Counted from the first letter of the stretch, positions 43,213-55,133 are shown. The stretch is 64,000 nt of DNA from Gongronella butleri (GCA_025201375.1 JAIWZP010000031.1:337028-401027); one strand, 5' to 3'. Translations and numbers: made by a program. Notes: generated from the letters alone by a model not told the origin.

Positions 43213-45967
43213 TCATCGCTTGTGCTTTGGTGCGAAAAAGGCCGCCTTTTTGTACGTTTGCATGAGTCTGATTTTGGTGATTGTCTCTTCCGCTTGTTTG
43301 CGGAGGCGGTTGATGCGGATTTGGACGGCGTGGTTGATGTATTCCTCGACGGTCATGTTCAATTCTTCCTCTGTGAGTAGCGGTGTCTCGGCCATGACGT
43401 TGTCAATGTCGCTGAGCATCTTGTCGACGTCCATGTCGTCCGGCAGGGCAAATGGCACTCGCTGTTGTTCCGGCTGCGCGGGCATCGATGGCATTGACGC
43501 GTTTTTCGCGCGAATTGGTGTGCTTTCTGCTGGTGATGCTTCTTTTTCCGCTGGCAATGACTCTTTTTCCGTTGGAAGAGGCGCTTTTGCTGGCACTGCT
43601 TCTGTTTCCGCTGGTAATGGTTGTTTTTGCGCAGGCATTGGCTCTTTTTCCGCAGGTGCTGACTCTTTTTCCGCAGGTGCTGACTCTTTTTCCACAGGGG
43701 CTGATTCTTTTTCCATTGGCGTTGGCTCTTTTTCTGCAGGCGCTGGCTCTTTTTCTGCAGGCGCTGGCTCGTTTTCCACCGACAATGACTCTTTTGTTGA
43801 AGACTTGACGGCAGACGCGGTGGCGGGGTTCAAAAGCGAGGGAGGCGCAGGCTCTTTTTGGGTTTGTGGATGAGACGAGGGTGGCGACGGTGATGGGAGG
43901 GTTTTTTTGCGTGGTGGGGAGGTGGGTCGTGCGATTGCCCTGCGGAAGCGTTCCTCGATCTGGTTGCCAATAATGTCGTTGCCTTGTAGAGAGGCATTGG
44001 GCAATTTTAAGTTGGTTGTGCGTGGATTGATGGGTGTGCTGAGGTCGTCGCAGATGGCCTGATGGTGTGGGTATCGGTTTGTAGAGGTGGATGGTGTGGC
44101 GGCGGCTGGGAATGGCCTGCCGGGCATCATCATGGTGGATGCGAATTTTGTGGGTCGGATGGGCGACAGAGTCATGTCAAACAAGTCCAAATTGTCGACG
44201 CGCGACGTGATGGGTGTCGATTGCAGATGCGCATCCTGCAGCGTCGCCGACGACATGGATTGAAGCCGCCCGTATTTGGACGCTGATGACGACGAGGCGG
44301 CAGGCGCGCTCATCATTGCCAAATCTTCGTCACGCGGCAGGCGCAAAAATGATGTGTGCGATGGGCGAAATTGGTGTGGATCAGGCAAAGACGCGCGCGA
44401 TGCCGCGCTGCCGTTGCCACTGCCCATCACCTTTTTCGTCATCGATGCCGCCGCGTCCACTGCGCGGCTCTTGCCCTTGTTGCTCTTGTTGATTAGCTAC
44501 AGAGAGAAAATGGGTGAGAATTCATACAAAAAAATGGAAAAAAAATAGAAAATCCTTACCAAAGGGCGTGGATTGATTTCATTAGAGCCACCATTAGCAG
44601 TCGATTTGGACAATGACGAGAGCGTTGGGCGTGTGATGTCGTGTTTTCTGCGCTTGTGGACGAGGCCGGTCATTTCGGGCGTCAAGAGTCGCTTGCCATG
44701 TGTCGTCGACTTTGGCCGCGAGTCCTTTTTGTACACCACGAGCTGCGGCTTGGCATTGTTGCTGCTGCTGCTTTGTACGTTGGATGTCAAGTTCTTGCGC
44801 GCCCGTGGTGTGCCATTGACCGTCATCGTGAGCTTTGGTCGCGTGTACGCCAACTTTTCACGCGCAACATCCCACACTTGGCTGTCAAACTTGTCCTTCT
44901 CTTGCACTGCATCGTCCACAGCTATCCTGTCGTCGATCCGATCCTCGGACGCCGCCCGCGATGCCCTGCCGCCCAATCTCACGCGTGAGCCCTTCTGACA
45001 TGGCGAAGGAAAAAGAAAAAAGAAAAAAAAAAGATGAGCATCCAACCTTTTTCCTCCAAGAACCCCTCTTTTGATTTCTGTGCCTCTTACAGCCTCGGGG
45101 AGGATCCTTTTCTGCGTCTCCCTGGCAGTGCGCGCCATGCGTGTCACAAATGCGCATTTTGGCCTCATTGTCTTGTGTTTTTTCCTGTAAAATAAAAAAA
45201 AAGAGACCACATAACGCGTCAGTGGCATGTCTCCCTCTCCCCCCTCTCCAATCTCATCGGAAAGCGCGTCGTTCACTTGCATTGGATCAGCGCGTTGATG
45301 GATATTGTCGATGGTAAGGCCACAATACGCGCAAAAGATGCGATCGGGCTCCTGGGCGGTCGGTTCAAACACAAACCCGGCCTCGGCAAGCTGATAAAAA
45401 AAAAAGCGGCATGAGTGCCATCCCTCGTCGTGGAAAAAAAAAAAGATGGAATTGGAGCGCTTTTTTTTTTTTTTACCTCTTTGGCCGTCGGATTCACTTT
45501 TTTGCCACGTTCCTTTGGCGGCCATGCGCCCCCCTTTTCAAAGGTTGCCAGTCGCGCGGCGAACATGACGTCAGACTCGGGGTGCGTGTTGTGGTCATGG
45601 TCGTCCATGCGCACAGGCGTCAAGTGGCCCGGATAGTTGAGCACGGTGAGCGGGCACGTTTTTGACTCGAATGAATGGCGTGACATGGGCGACTGACCGG
45701 GCCGCCAGTCGTCCAGCACAATGTCGCACATGTAGCATTGCACGCGGTCCTTGGCATTGGCCGTCGGTGCAAAGAAAAAGCCGGCATTCACAAACTAGAG
45801 CCACAAAAAGAAAGAAAAAAGTGCACTAAATCGTCAGAATCTTGGTCATGCCGACGCCTCATGCCACTGTTTACCTCTTCTGTCCGCGCATAGTCGTCCT
45901 TGTCGGCGTGCGGCCAATAGGGAGGCTTTTTTACAAACGATCGGTAGCGCGCCGAGTGGATATTCAT
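43213..45967 (-). CDS. BIR1: Bir1/survivin-like protein with two BIR domains
   Basis: Exons 45875-45967, 45477-45794, 45281-45390, 45091-45184, 44560-44994 and 43213-44496 join to 777 aa. BIR 1 (about 5-90): YWPH...A..GFFFAP...DRVQCYMCDIVLDDWRPGQSPMSRHSFESKTC gives C-x2-C-x16-H-x6-C. BIR 2 (about 137-190): AGFVFEP...DRIFCAYCGLTIDN..., then ADPMKKHKTMRPKCAFV gives the matching Cys/His ligands. BIR 2 is in frame only if intron 3 uses a GC donor (CCAAT|GCAAGT). A long Ser/Lys-rich region and a proline/glutamate repeat (PAEKE-type, 43,520-43,795) precede a C-terminal acidic and helical segment (LSDIDNVMAETPLLTEEEL...RLRKQAEETITKIRLM). Two N-terminal BIRs plus a long tail is the layout of fungal Bir1, the chromosomal passenger complex subunit that targets Aurora kinase to centromeres. 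Confidence 0.87.
43520..43795 (-). repeat. Coding minisatellite, PAEKE-type heptads in the Bir1-like gene
   Basis: About 21-bp DNA units encode variants of (S/P)APAEKE repeated 10-13 times, with the alanine, proline and methionine positions varying. Reading frame is preserved throughout, and the repeat is Glu/Lys balanced. Confidence 0.85.
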
Positions 45968-46268
45968 CAACAAGAACGAAGAAAAGCAAAGAAAAACAAC
46001 CAGGAACGAGAAAGGGAAGCGACGAAAAAAAAAAAAATGGAGCGCGCGCGTTCATCCATTTTAATTAAAGTCCGCCGCAGTGCCTTGCGCCCTTTCTGGA
46101 GCCAATGCACGCCAATTTTCGCTTGTTCAAGCCTGGGCTGGATGTCCATCATAAAGACACAATGAAATGCAAGCCTCACTGTTCATTCTTTATTGGTTTG
46201 ACACGAATGGAATGATCCTTTTCTCTTTTTTTCTTCTTTTTTCCTTTTTTTTCCTTTTTCTTTTTTCA
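45968..46268. other. Spacer between two minus-strand genes
   Basis: A and T/C tracts only; acts as promoter of the Bir1-like gene and terminator region of the secreted-protein gene. Confidence 0.5.
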
Positions 46269-47473
46269 TTATTGATCAGGGACCATTCGATCGAGTGTTT
46301 TGATGAGAGCCTTGATTTGGCGTGTGACGATGGCCTTGACGTGGTGCCAGAGACCGGACCAATAGAGCCAATGCCATTTGCTATAGGCAATGTCGTTTGC
46401 CATTTGATTCCAAGCGCGATCGACCTCGTAGCGTGTCCTGGACAGCGACGGGCGCTGTTGCGTTGCTTGTGTCAGGCGTTCTTCGCATGTGGTGGCGACT
46501 TCCGGGTTCAATTCGACGGTGGTGGCATCCATGTCGCGATTCAATTGGACCTGTGCCCAGAATGTGTCGAGCCAAGCCTGCATGAGGTCCCTGTTCTGCC
46601 TTGCGAATTGCTGGATGGTGTCCATGGACACGTGCAGCGCGTCAATGTAGATGGCCTCGACAACGTGTCGCAGAGCGCCCATGGTTGTCACCACCTCGAC
46701 AAATCCACGATCGGTTGTTTGCCTCCAAGTGTCGTATTCGGCCAATTGGTGTCTGAGCAAGGCCTCGGCATCGCGCTTGTGGTCTTGCCACGCTTGCTGC
46801 AAGTCGTCGGCCGCCACAGGCTGTGCCGCCACCTGATCCACAAGCTGTTGCGCACGTTGCCATAATGCGTCCCATTCCTGCTGCTGCGGCAAAAGCAGTG
46901 TGTCCATCGGTAATGCCACCTGCTTCACGTACATTTCCAGTCGATGCCGCGCTTCGAGCGCCGACGCTTGCACATTTGGCGGCAATGCCTGGAAAGTCGT
47001 GTAAAACAATTCGTGTCGCGCACTGTGGTCCGTAGGCGCGTGTGTGCTCGTTTCCAAAAGAAGCGTCTTGATCTTCGCAGGCAGAATGTGCGCAAACGAG
47101 TAGAAATAGTCGTCCACTGAGCACAGAATCGGCAATCGCACGCCGTGATTCACTTTGAGCTCGCGCGTGTCAATTTCGTGCACCTGCCGCTTCAGAAATC
47201 GATAATACGCCTTGATAGCCTCCAAAGGCTTCTCCAGCACCTGAAGCGGCACCAATGGGGTCGTGCGCCCGTCCAATTCATCGGAAATCGGCTCAATCGG
47301 CTCAAAAACACCAGCCTCGGACGCGTCAGCCTAATACGACAAACAAATAAAAACGGAGAATGAGCAAAAAAGACAAAACGTCTAGCCACGCGTTATGGCG
47401 CGCCTCCACGTTTTACCTTGACTATGGAAAACACGCACACAGCAAATAATATGTACAACAAGAGCCTTTTCAT
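46269..47473 (-). CDS. Secreted or luminal helical protein (unknown family)
   Basis: Exons 47417-47473 and 46269-47330 join to 372 aa. The first exon encodes a clean signal peptide (MKRLLLYILFAVCVFSIVK) and nothing else. The mature protein starts acidic (ADASEAGVFEPIEPISDELDG) and is then almost wholly helical, rich in Gln, Ala and Leu, with tryptophan-containing heptads (QQEWDALWQRAQQLVDQV, QQAWQDHKRDAEALLRHQLAEYDTW). It has very few cysteines and a tryptophan-rich end (WHWLYWSGLWHHVKAIV). The extended coiled-coil character and signal peptide recall fungal She10-like spore-wall proteins, but no diagnostic motif supports that and I leave it unassigned. Confidence 0.72.
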
Positions 47474-47722
47474 GACTGACAAAGAGAGGACACAAAGAAA
47501 AAGAAAGAAAAAAACAAAAAAGATAAAAAAGACACACCATGAAAAATGATGCCCTCGTTCAGGATCAATTTCAACGTCCGCTCGCGGCGTGCCGCCTAAA
47601 AAAACACGTGCCCCAAGAAATGGCACTTTATGCAAATGCAAAGCTCAAGCAAATGGCTTTTATTTCTAGGTTCTATGGCGTCTATTAAGGGAAATCAAGA
47701 AAGAAAAAGAAAAAATGTGCCT

Positions 47723-48416
47723 CTAGCGGCGGCTGGCCAGCCACTTGTGCAGACCAAGGGACGTCGTTGAGCCCACGATCAGCAGTGCGCCTGTCACGCT
47801 CCACGCATCTGGGATCTCGCCAAGGATAAAGATGCCAAACAAAAACGCAAACACCACATCCGCATTGCGCATGATCGTGCCCTTGCCCGCAGGTGCCAAT
47901 TGCAGACTACAAAAATAGAGAAAAGTGTCAATTGGATCCCATTGGCGTCTTTTTCGCTTATTTTTACTCTCGTTTCCTCTTTTCTTGTACCCCTTATTGA
48001 GTAGGCATTGGCCAAAAAAGGCCAGGATGCCGACAAGCGTCAGGCCGCCGTATTCCGTCCAGCCCGAGGGCGGCACATATTCTTGCCAGAGCACCAGACC
48101 GACACCGCTCATGATCAACGAGATGAAGCCAAAATACACGACGTGCACGAGGAAATGCGCGCCCTTGCCGACGCGACGCACCGTCACATACGCCACGGCG
48201 CTCAGCACCGCGCCCATCAGCGCACAAAAGATAGCAAACAGCCTCTCCCAGCTGTCAATGCTCACATCGCCAAACAAAAATTGCGGCTTGGACACAAACA
48301 CGATGCCTGCCATCGACACCACCGAGCAGACCATGTCAAACGGTGTAAAAGGCTCGTGCAGCGCAATGGATGCAAGGATGGCCGTGAAAACGGGACCCAA
48401 AAAGAAAACAACTATT

Positions 48417-48454
<38 letters not shown>

Positions 48455-48890
48455 GATCAGCATCCATGGCAAAAAGCCGGGTCACCAAATTGTACCTGAT
48501 CCCACTCCCCGCAATTCCTAATTTACCCGTGGCATCGGCCAAAGGAAGCTTGGTCAGACTGTAAAAAAAGAGAGCCAGGCCCACGGCACCTGCAGAGCCG
48601 CGCAAAACAAGCCAATATCGCACTTTGCGTGCACCCAGCGGATTGATACCGAGCCATGCGCACCCAACAAGACCAAGCACTGCCTGGATAATCGAGCGTG
48701 CCACCACAATTTCAAACGAAGGGAACGCACGGCCAGTGATCGACACCATGAGCGACATGGTGCTGAACGCAAGCGCAGACACCGCCATGATCACAAGACC
48801 GACGAATTCTTTCTTGCTGTCTTGCTGTGCAGAAGTGGCCGCCGTCACGGGCGGCGCCAACAGAGGCGTGTTTTCCTGGGGAGACGCCAT
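47723..48890 (-). CDS. EamA/DMT-superfamily membrane transporter (SLC35G-like)
   Basis: Exons 48527-48890, 47991-48411 and 47723-47906 join to 322 aa with about ten membrane spans, normal for the drug/metabolite transporter superfamily. After a polar N-terminus come LVIMAVSALAFSTMSLMVSI, the amphipathic SFEIVVARSIIQAVLGL, YWLVLRGSAGAVGLALFFYSL and LPLADATVVFFLGPVFTAILASIAL, the strongly conserved end of EamA repeat 1. The second repeat contains MRNADVVFAFLFGIFILGE, with the R/N-x-x-x-V pattern of EamA. It most resembles the SLC35G/acyl-malonyl condensing-enzyme-like group. Substrate is unknown. The first intron carries a T9-A27-type homopolymer junction, and skipping it cleanly restores the DATVVFF motif. 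Confidence 0.88.
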
Positions 48891-49485
48891 TGGCAAAAGT
48901 GACAGAAAAAAAATTCAAAGGAGAAGAAAAGAAAAAAAGGAGCAAACTGGCGGGGAGACCCAATTTAATGAGGCAATTTCATCTCCGCTCAATGCCTTAA
49001 CCCTTTTTCTGGTTGCCCTGTGCGCAATTCCTGGTCTTGCTGCGGCTCCATGCCTGTTTCACCGGACAAATCGTTCTCATCTGATTTCATCTGATAAAAA
49101 AATTAGTCTACAACGACTGGCCATTTATTGATTCATCAAAAGGGGTGTTGTGACATCTGATGCACCTGCTCGTTTATTGGAAAACCAATGCCGATGAGCC
49201 CAAAAGGCTAATTCCGAACACTCGGAGTCAGCAAGAACGGTGCAGAAATTCTCATCCGGCGGCTGCGGAAGGCGTGAACTCGTTGGACGTGCTCTTCAGC
49301 TCTAGTCGCTAAGCAATGCCCTGAAAACTCGGTAAAAGTAGGCAAAAACGCCATTTTTACGTAAATTGAGGCGATCTCCACATAATGTGCTGCGCGTTTC
49401 CGGGTGGAGACACACTTCCATATCCTGTGTGCCTTGTTCTCAAGACACACACGACTTTGTCCATGCCGGCAGTGGCACAAGAAAC

Positions 49486-49517
<32 letters not shown>

Positions 49518-50118
49518 GGTGTTTCGAGGCAATTTGGCGTGCGCCGCCCACCAATAAATGACACTTGCATCCCTCGCACCTGCAAAAGAGAGGTTCAATC
49601 CCTACCACGATGAGATGTGCCTTCGCTCTGCAGGACACTCTTTCTATCCACGGTGCCCCTTTTGCACATCCATTGTCGATTTTTCACCCAAACAAATGGG
49701 CGGATCGAACAAAGAGAGAGCCAAATTGATGAATTCAAGCGAAAAAAAGTCGATGAAACGGACAATGGTCTGTTCGACGAAAAAAAATGTCGACGGTTTA
49801 AATCTCGCCATTTTTTAACTTTTGGGTGGGCGATGCGCACTGTAAATCGAAACTCGCTGGAAATCGAGGGTTGAGAAATCTACAAATTCCTGTTTTGTAA
49901 GTCCTCACAAAAGCTTCAGGCGCGCCGACCCACAGTGCACCTGAAGCCAAGGTCCTGCGACTTTTTTTAAAAAATATTGCTGTACGCAGTCTTGGCGCCC
50001 TGAATGTGCAAAAGCAAGAAAAAGATCGCCTCCATGCCCAGTGAGTGGCCAATTCACCGAATCATCTTTGCAGTGCGTCGCTGTCGTGGGTCTTGAGACT
50101 CCAGTTCTTATATCGCGT

Positions 50119-50165
<47 letters not shown>

Positions 50166-51491
50166 AAAACGACGAGAAAGAGAGCGCCGTGAGACGCATT
50201 ACGGGGATGGGTGCGGCAGCTTCACTATCAGAATTTCTTTAGGACCAGAATCCAAAAAAAAAGAAGTTTATGCATAAAAACGTCGTCCAAAAGGCACCAT
50301 TCCGCATATTTTATGATTTTTGGGTGGCACTCGTGCTGTTCCAGATCACTCCGCAGCACACCTGATCTTCACCATGCTCGTGTGTCCACAAAAACGTGCC
50401 TGTTCACAAAATCAAGGCCATTCCCGTAAAGCGCAGAAGCAGACGCTTCTTTTAGTAGCCGGAAAAGATGCAACGCTGCCGTTTGATACGCTTTTTCTGG
50501 CCGGCATGGCGTGCATGACGCTCATGGCGCTGGTCTTCTTCTCAAAACACCCTCTTATTTTTTCAAATGCTTGTTTCTCCATGAATTCGCATCCTTTCGC
50601 CATGAAACCACGATATTCGGATAGAGGAAAACTAGGCGCATCTTCTGGTACCTCGGGGTTCAGCATAACATACAAAAGTACCTTGCCCTTTTGCCTGATT
50701 CCCTTCGCATTGCCCCCAAAGACGTTTATAAAGACCATGAAGGCCATGAAGACCATGAAGACGAGTAAAAAAAGTGCTTTTTTTATTGAAACAAGTAGAA
50801 AGCCAACCCTTTAGCTGCCTTTTAGACGTTGCCCGGGCACGACCACGGGGAGGCGGTTGGCACTGCGTGCCCTGCTTCTGCTTTTTATGAAGTGAAAAGA
50901 GAAACATAGAGAAAAGGTTCGTACTTTTTTGCGTAAAAAGAGAAACCTGTTGTAGGAACAGAAAAACGGTTCTGCAGTTTTGGTTTGGATGCATGGAATA
51001 GTAGTCCCAGAGACGAGTCGCCACGAAAAAAAAAAAAAGATTTTTTTTTGGAAGAAAGAGAGAGAGAAAGAGTGAAAAAAAAGAGCCGCTGCCCTTTTAT
51101 ACCTTTTTTCTCAGCCCGCCAATGGCCGGCGGCCGGACAAATTTAAAAAGTCCGCCTCCTCGACAAGACGGCTTTGCCTTTGGCTGTAACAAAAGAAAAA
51201 AAAAAAAAGAGAGAAAGACAAGGAAGAGCATAGTGGAAAGAACGCGGACGCGACGCGCTGGGCTCATAGCCCTCGCACGCAGTTCATGCAGCACACTCCG
51301 CGTGTCTCAGCAGTGCCACTTGCCCAATCAGGACATGTCCGATCGGTGTTTTCTCGATTTGCCCAGAAAACAACAAAAACTGCTTAATTCATCCTGTATC
51401 CAGCCATCGTTGGCCAACTTTTGATGAATGGACACCGCAGAGACGAACAAGAAAGTAATCCCAATGCGCATCATTGCCAAAACGTGGACCA

Positions 51492-51514
51492 TACACACAC
51501 ACACACACACACAC
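51492..51514 (+). repeat. CA microsatellite
   Basis: About eleven CA dinucleotides in a row, followed 6 bp later by an 18-nt A tract. Confidence 0.9.
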
Positions 51515-52189
51515 TTGCAAAAAAAAAAAAAAAAAAAGCCCTCAGCTCTGTAGCACATCGTTTTGCCGTGCCATCTGGTTCACTGTGATCACCTCCTCCG
51601 GCGGCTTGCCGGCTTAGAACAATGTAAAGGTCGATTGCTTGACAAATCCAAAAAATTTACGCATAAACACGAATTATGGAAGAAAAATAAGGATTTGTGG
51701 GGATCTATCCGTTTATCAGGTGCGAAATGTCGGATCTTCGTGCACTTATGCCGTTTGCGTATTGCTGTGCCTGCAGTGCCTGCCATGCGCTGCTGAGATT
51801 GTCAAGCACAAGCTGTGTTTCACGCAATAAAAGTTAGCCCATGATAAAAAGTTATTCAAAAAGTGGACAAAATCTGTTTTCTTTTTATATCTGCATCCGC
51901 GCCGGTGCCTGCTTTTCTTGATTCTATCGGAGCGCAGCGCGTCATCATGCGTATCAAAAACACTTTCATGTTTTTGAATGCTAAAACGGCTTACTCAAGC
52001 CAGTGGCGCACACAATGCGGCCTGCCACGCCCACCAACAAAGCATTCCTCGATGGAGACTCCTTTACAGCGCGGGAAGGTGCCGATGATCTATAGATTTT
52101 GGGGGGGGGGGGGTCGTTTGTGGGGGAAAAATCAAAACATGTCATTTTGAACAAATCAACTTGTCACGTCCCCCAGCAGGCGAATGTAC

Positions 52190-53240
52190 GCTTCCGAAAA
52201 GCATCCAAACGTGAAATGTCACGCTAAAACGACAAGTAAGATGCAACTTGCAAACTGCCAATCTCTTTTGGGCGCGCCACACACAAATCAGAAAACAGCC
52301 GTGGTCGAGCTCCAAAACCAAAATCGAAAAACCAGGTTCGCAGAATTGCATCGAACTTGCACACAAGATGCACCGCATGGAGAAACCACGGGAAATGTCA
52401 AAAAAGCGAGCGATCCGCTTGTGTGTTGACGAGCAATACATGATTTTAGATTAAACTTCAACTGCGAATTGCACAAAAAAAACGTGTCCATGGAACCGCT
52501 CTGACGCATCTACCGGCAAGAGAGACGCCAGGTGCATGTATAAGATGAGGAGCAGGCACGAGTACCTCACCGTTTGACGCGGTTTATTACGGGTCTAAAA
52601 ACATATATGATTTGAACACGTGTTAAAAATGTCAAAAACCCACTTTTTTAACTGATCACTGGTGGCAAAAAGGGCGACAGATCGTGCTCTTTCTGATGAA
52701 ATAACTTTCAGGGCGCTGTGGCAAATCTTCGTCGAGATCTCCTTGACGTGAAAAATTGCAGCTTTTTGCGTTTTACACCGAAACCAGTCAATGGATCCCC
52801 GATTTTTATTGCATCCCTGTCGGTTGTTAGAGAGTTGTTACCATTCGTATGAATGGCGTGGCTATCTGAGGACCTAAATTTCTCCATTTTCCATCCCTCG
52901 ACTGTACCCCCAGGAAAATCCACGATTATTGATAATGATGATTTGCGCGGCATCCGGTGGCCGCAGTGTCTCGTGAATGGGCTTATTTGAAAGAGAAGTC
53001 TGGGTATCGTCGATACAAAGTGTCGATCGTCCTGACACGTGCAGAATTCATCGTCAAACGACGGAAAACAGCAAAAAAAATGCCCAATTGGTCATTTTTC
53101 GACAGCTGAATGATTGATTCCAGATGTTGTTGCATAGTTCGCTTATGATGAGAGCAGAGCAAGATTTCTGTATTATATTTTCCTGTGTTGTAGCAGGGGA
53201 TTGTGCGTTGATTACGTGTTTTATGACATGTCGCGGCAGG
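52190..53240 (-). repeat. Family A dispersed repeat, longest copy
   Basis: The reverse complement matches 29,190-30,110 over its whole length and extends further at the 3' end with sequence also seen at 12,880-13,260. The stretch at about 52,340-52,402 is nearly identical to 29,991-30,053. It contains the shared end CCAGGTGCATG and GACGCGGTTTATTA. No intact coding frame. Confidence 0.8.
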
Positions 53241-53545
53241 TTGCATTCGTTTGTGGGCATCTGAGTGAGTCGGCTCGTTGGAGACATGCTCACATCATGC
53301 CAGTAACAAAAAGAGCAAGAAAAAAATGTAAAATGTACCAGTTGTGCTCGACGACATGTTGACACAGATCACAAAAAGACCGAAAATCGAAGAAAACGAG
53401 CGGCGCAAGGTCACATGATCACCTTATTGGAGGGATTAGTGCCCGCCTGCTTGTTTTGGAAATGTTTAAACTGTTTTTAAGGGGGGATTATTCTTGACAG
53501 CGTTTGTTCCTTTTCTTTCTCGTCTTTTTTCTGCATTTACTCGCT

Positions 53546-54818
53546 ATGAACGTCTTGTCGCGCACCTTTTTGAAGCATTGTTACCCGCGTCCGCCCCACG
53601 GTGCGGCGTGCTTCCACTCGTCGGTGGTGTCGTTGGCGCCCAAGGTGGTGGCCACGCGCCGGCTTTTGCCACAGAGCCAAACTCGACTGGAACAGCTGGA
53701 TCGTATTGACCTTGTCCAGTGGCAAGGCGAAGATACCATGCCGCGCAAGCAATTGCTAGAGGATGTGAAGGGTGAGCAAGAAAAAACAGGAGTCGGTGAT
53801 GAAAACGGCTCATCGTTATTTTTTTTCGTGTTTTTTTTCTTTTTTATTAGGCGCGGAGGCTCTGATCTGCATGTTGTCAGACAAGATCGACAAGGAGGTG
53901 CTGGATGCCGCCGGCCCGCAGCTCAAGCTTGTTACGACGCTGAGTGTGGGCCATGATCATATCGATCTTGCGACGGCGCGTGAACGCGGCATCAAAATTG
54001 GCTACACGGTAAAAAAAAAAAAAAGGCATGGACGCGACGCGTGTCAATGACTAATAAAGCGCGTTTTTTTTTTTTGTTGTAGCCTGACGTGCTGACGGAC
54101 GCGACGGCGGATCTTGCGACGTTTTTGACGCTTGCGGCAGCGCGCAATGCAATTCCAGGTATCAAGGCTGTGCGCGAGGGTGGATGGCAAGACTGGCGCG
54201 CGGCGTGGCTGTGTGGGTATCAATTCACGGGCAAAACGCTCGGCGTGGTGGGAATGGGCCGCATTGGCCAGGCCGTTGCGCACCGTCTCAAGGCGTTTGG
54301 TATTGACCGCACGTTGTATTGGGGCCGCACCGAGAAAAAGGGCGTGGACGCCCAATTCGTCGATTTCGACCAATTGCTCGCGGAATCAGACTATGTCGTT
54401 GCCTGCTGCGCACTCACACCAGACACAAAAGAGCTCTTTGACGCAACCGCGTTTAAAAAGATGAAAAACACCGCCGTAGGTTTTTGACATGCACGAAAAC
54501 GTTGAAAAAGCGCCAATTGACCTTTTTTTTTGTTATTTTTGATAGATTTTCACCAACATTGCGCGCGGCGGTGTTGTCAAGCAGGCCGATCTGGCATGGG
54601 CCCTGCAAACCAAGGAGATTGCGGCGGCTGGGTTGGATGTGACGACGCCCGAGCCTCTTCCACTCAATGACCCGCTCCAATCGCTGGACAATTGCGTGAT
54701 CATGCCGCACATTGGCTCGGCCACGTTTGAGACGCGTGAGACCATGAGTGCCATGATGGTCGACAACGTCGTTGCCTCATTGGACGCTCAACCCATCCCC
54801 TTTGAACTCAAAAAATAA
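53546..54818 (+). CDS. Glyoxylate/hydroxypyruvate reductase (D-2-hydroxyacid dehydrogenase), mitochondrial
   Basis: Exons 53546-53771, 53851-54008, 54083-54475 and 54546-54818 join to 349 aa. The enzyme reduces glyoxylate and hydroxypyruvate with NAD(P)H. The N-terminal 30 residues ([26 protein letters not shown]) form a likely mitochondrial presequence. The GRHPR-type core follows: [32 protein letters not shown], the Rossmann loop [23 protein letters not shown] (GxGxxG), a WGRTEKK second strand giving a basic residue that suits [18 protein letters not shown] with the catalytic Arg, LDVTTPEP with the catalytic Glu, and [12 protein letters not shown] with the catalytic His. All three catalytic residues are therefore present. 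Its stop codon is 51 bp from the opposing gene's stop. Confidence 0.94.
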
Positions 54819-54869
54819 AAAAAAAGCCATCTCGTCTCCAAGGAGAGGCGGCCAATTGCATATTTATTT

Positions 54870-55133
54870 TTATTCTTCTTGCTGGCTGGTTTGACTTAGA
54901 TGCATGGCAGGGCATTGCTTGGCCTCGGACGAGTGCGTGTCGGGATGGCCATGGCTGTCAAACTTCATCGGGTGGCCGCTGACCTTTTGGTGCACCTTGT
55001 TGGCGTGGCGCTCGAATTGCCCGCGCTCCTTGGACGTGTGCGCGTGCTCCGCCTTGCTGACATACTGCTCAATCTCGGCGGTCTGCTTGTCCTTGGCGTC
55101 GTTCTTATTGTTGCTCTTGTTCTTTTTTCCCAT
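54870..55133 (-). CDS. Small hydrophilic protein (hypothetical, 87 aa)
   Basis: A single exon encodes 87 aa, highly charged and low in hydrophobics: a lysine/asparagine-rich start (MGKKNKSNNKNDAKDKQ), a helix (TAEIEQYVSKAEHAHTSKERGQFERHANKVHQKVSG) and a His/Ser-rich tail (HPMKFDSHGHPDTHSSEAKQ). The composition resembles intrinsically disordered, stress-type proteins, but no family was recognised. It is convergent with the reductase gene and has its own upstream AT-rich leader, which argues against a chance frame. The ATG at 55,133 follows the genome's usual purine-rich leader. Confidence 0.6.
   Translation of the reverse strand: MGKKNKSNNKNDAKDKQTAEIEQYVSKAEHAHTSKERGQFERHANKVHQKVSGHPMKFDSHGHPDTHSSEAKQCPAMHLSQTSQQEE

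Larger units (their letters stand above)
48891..53545. other. Second gene-poor repeat island
   Basis: About 4.7 kb without a supported exon. It contains homopolymers (A40 at 50,121-50,160; about 28 A near 49,487-49,514), a CA microsatellite (51,492-51,514), a triple ATGAAG repeat (50,737-50,759), a GT-poor region with short frames, and a near-complete family A repeat at 52,190-53,240 on the minus strand. Confidence 0.6.

Noticed and set aside
45091..45390. Frameshift in the second BIR domain of the Bir1-like gene
   Set aside because: A GT donor would shift the frame, but the GC donor at 45,280 restores both frame and zinc-ligand spacing.
48416..48526. A 10-nt microexon (GTACAATTTG) in the transporter gene
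   Set aside because: Including it forces a non-canonical splice site. Skipping it with a normal GT-AG intron gives the conserved LPLADAT..F..GPVFTA motif in frame.
49560..49620. A GGTTCAATCCC-like T-loop that could belong to a tRNA gene
   Set aside because: Only three base pairs of the T arm form and no acceptor, D or anticodon arm is present in the right places.
50320..50814. A 164-residue open frame with Met-Lys repeats
   Set aside because: It is driven by a short ATGAAG tandem and has no neighbouring splice signals or domain similarity.
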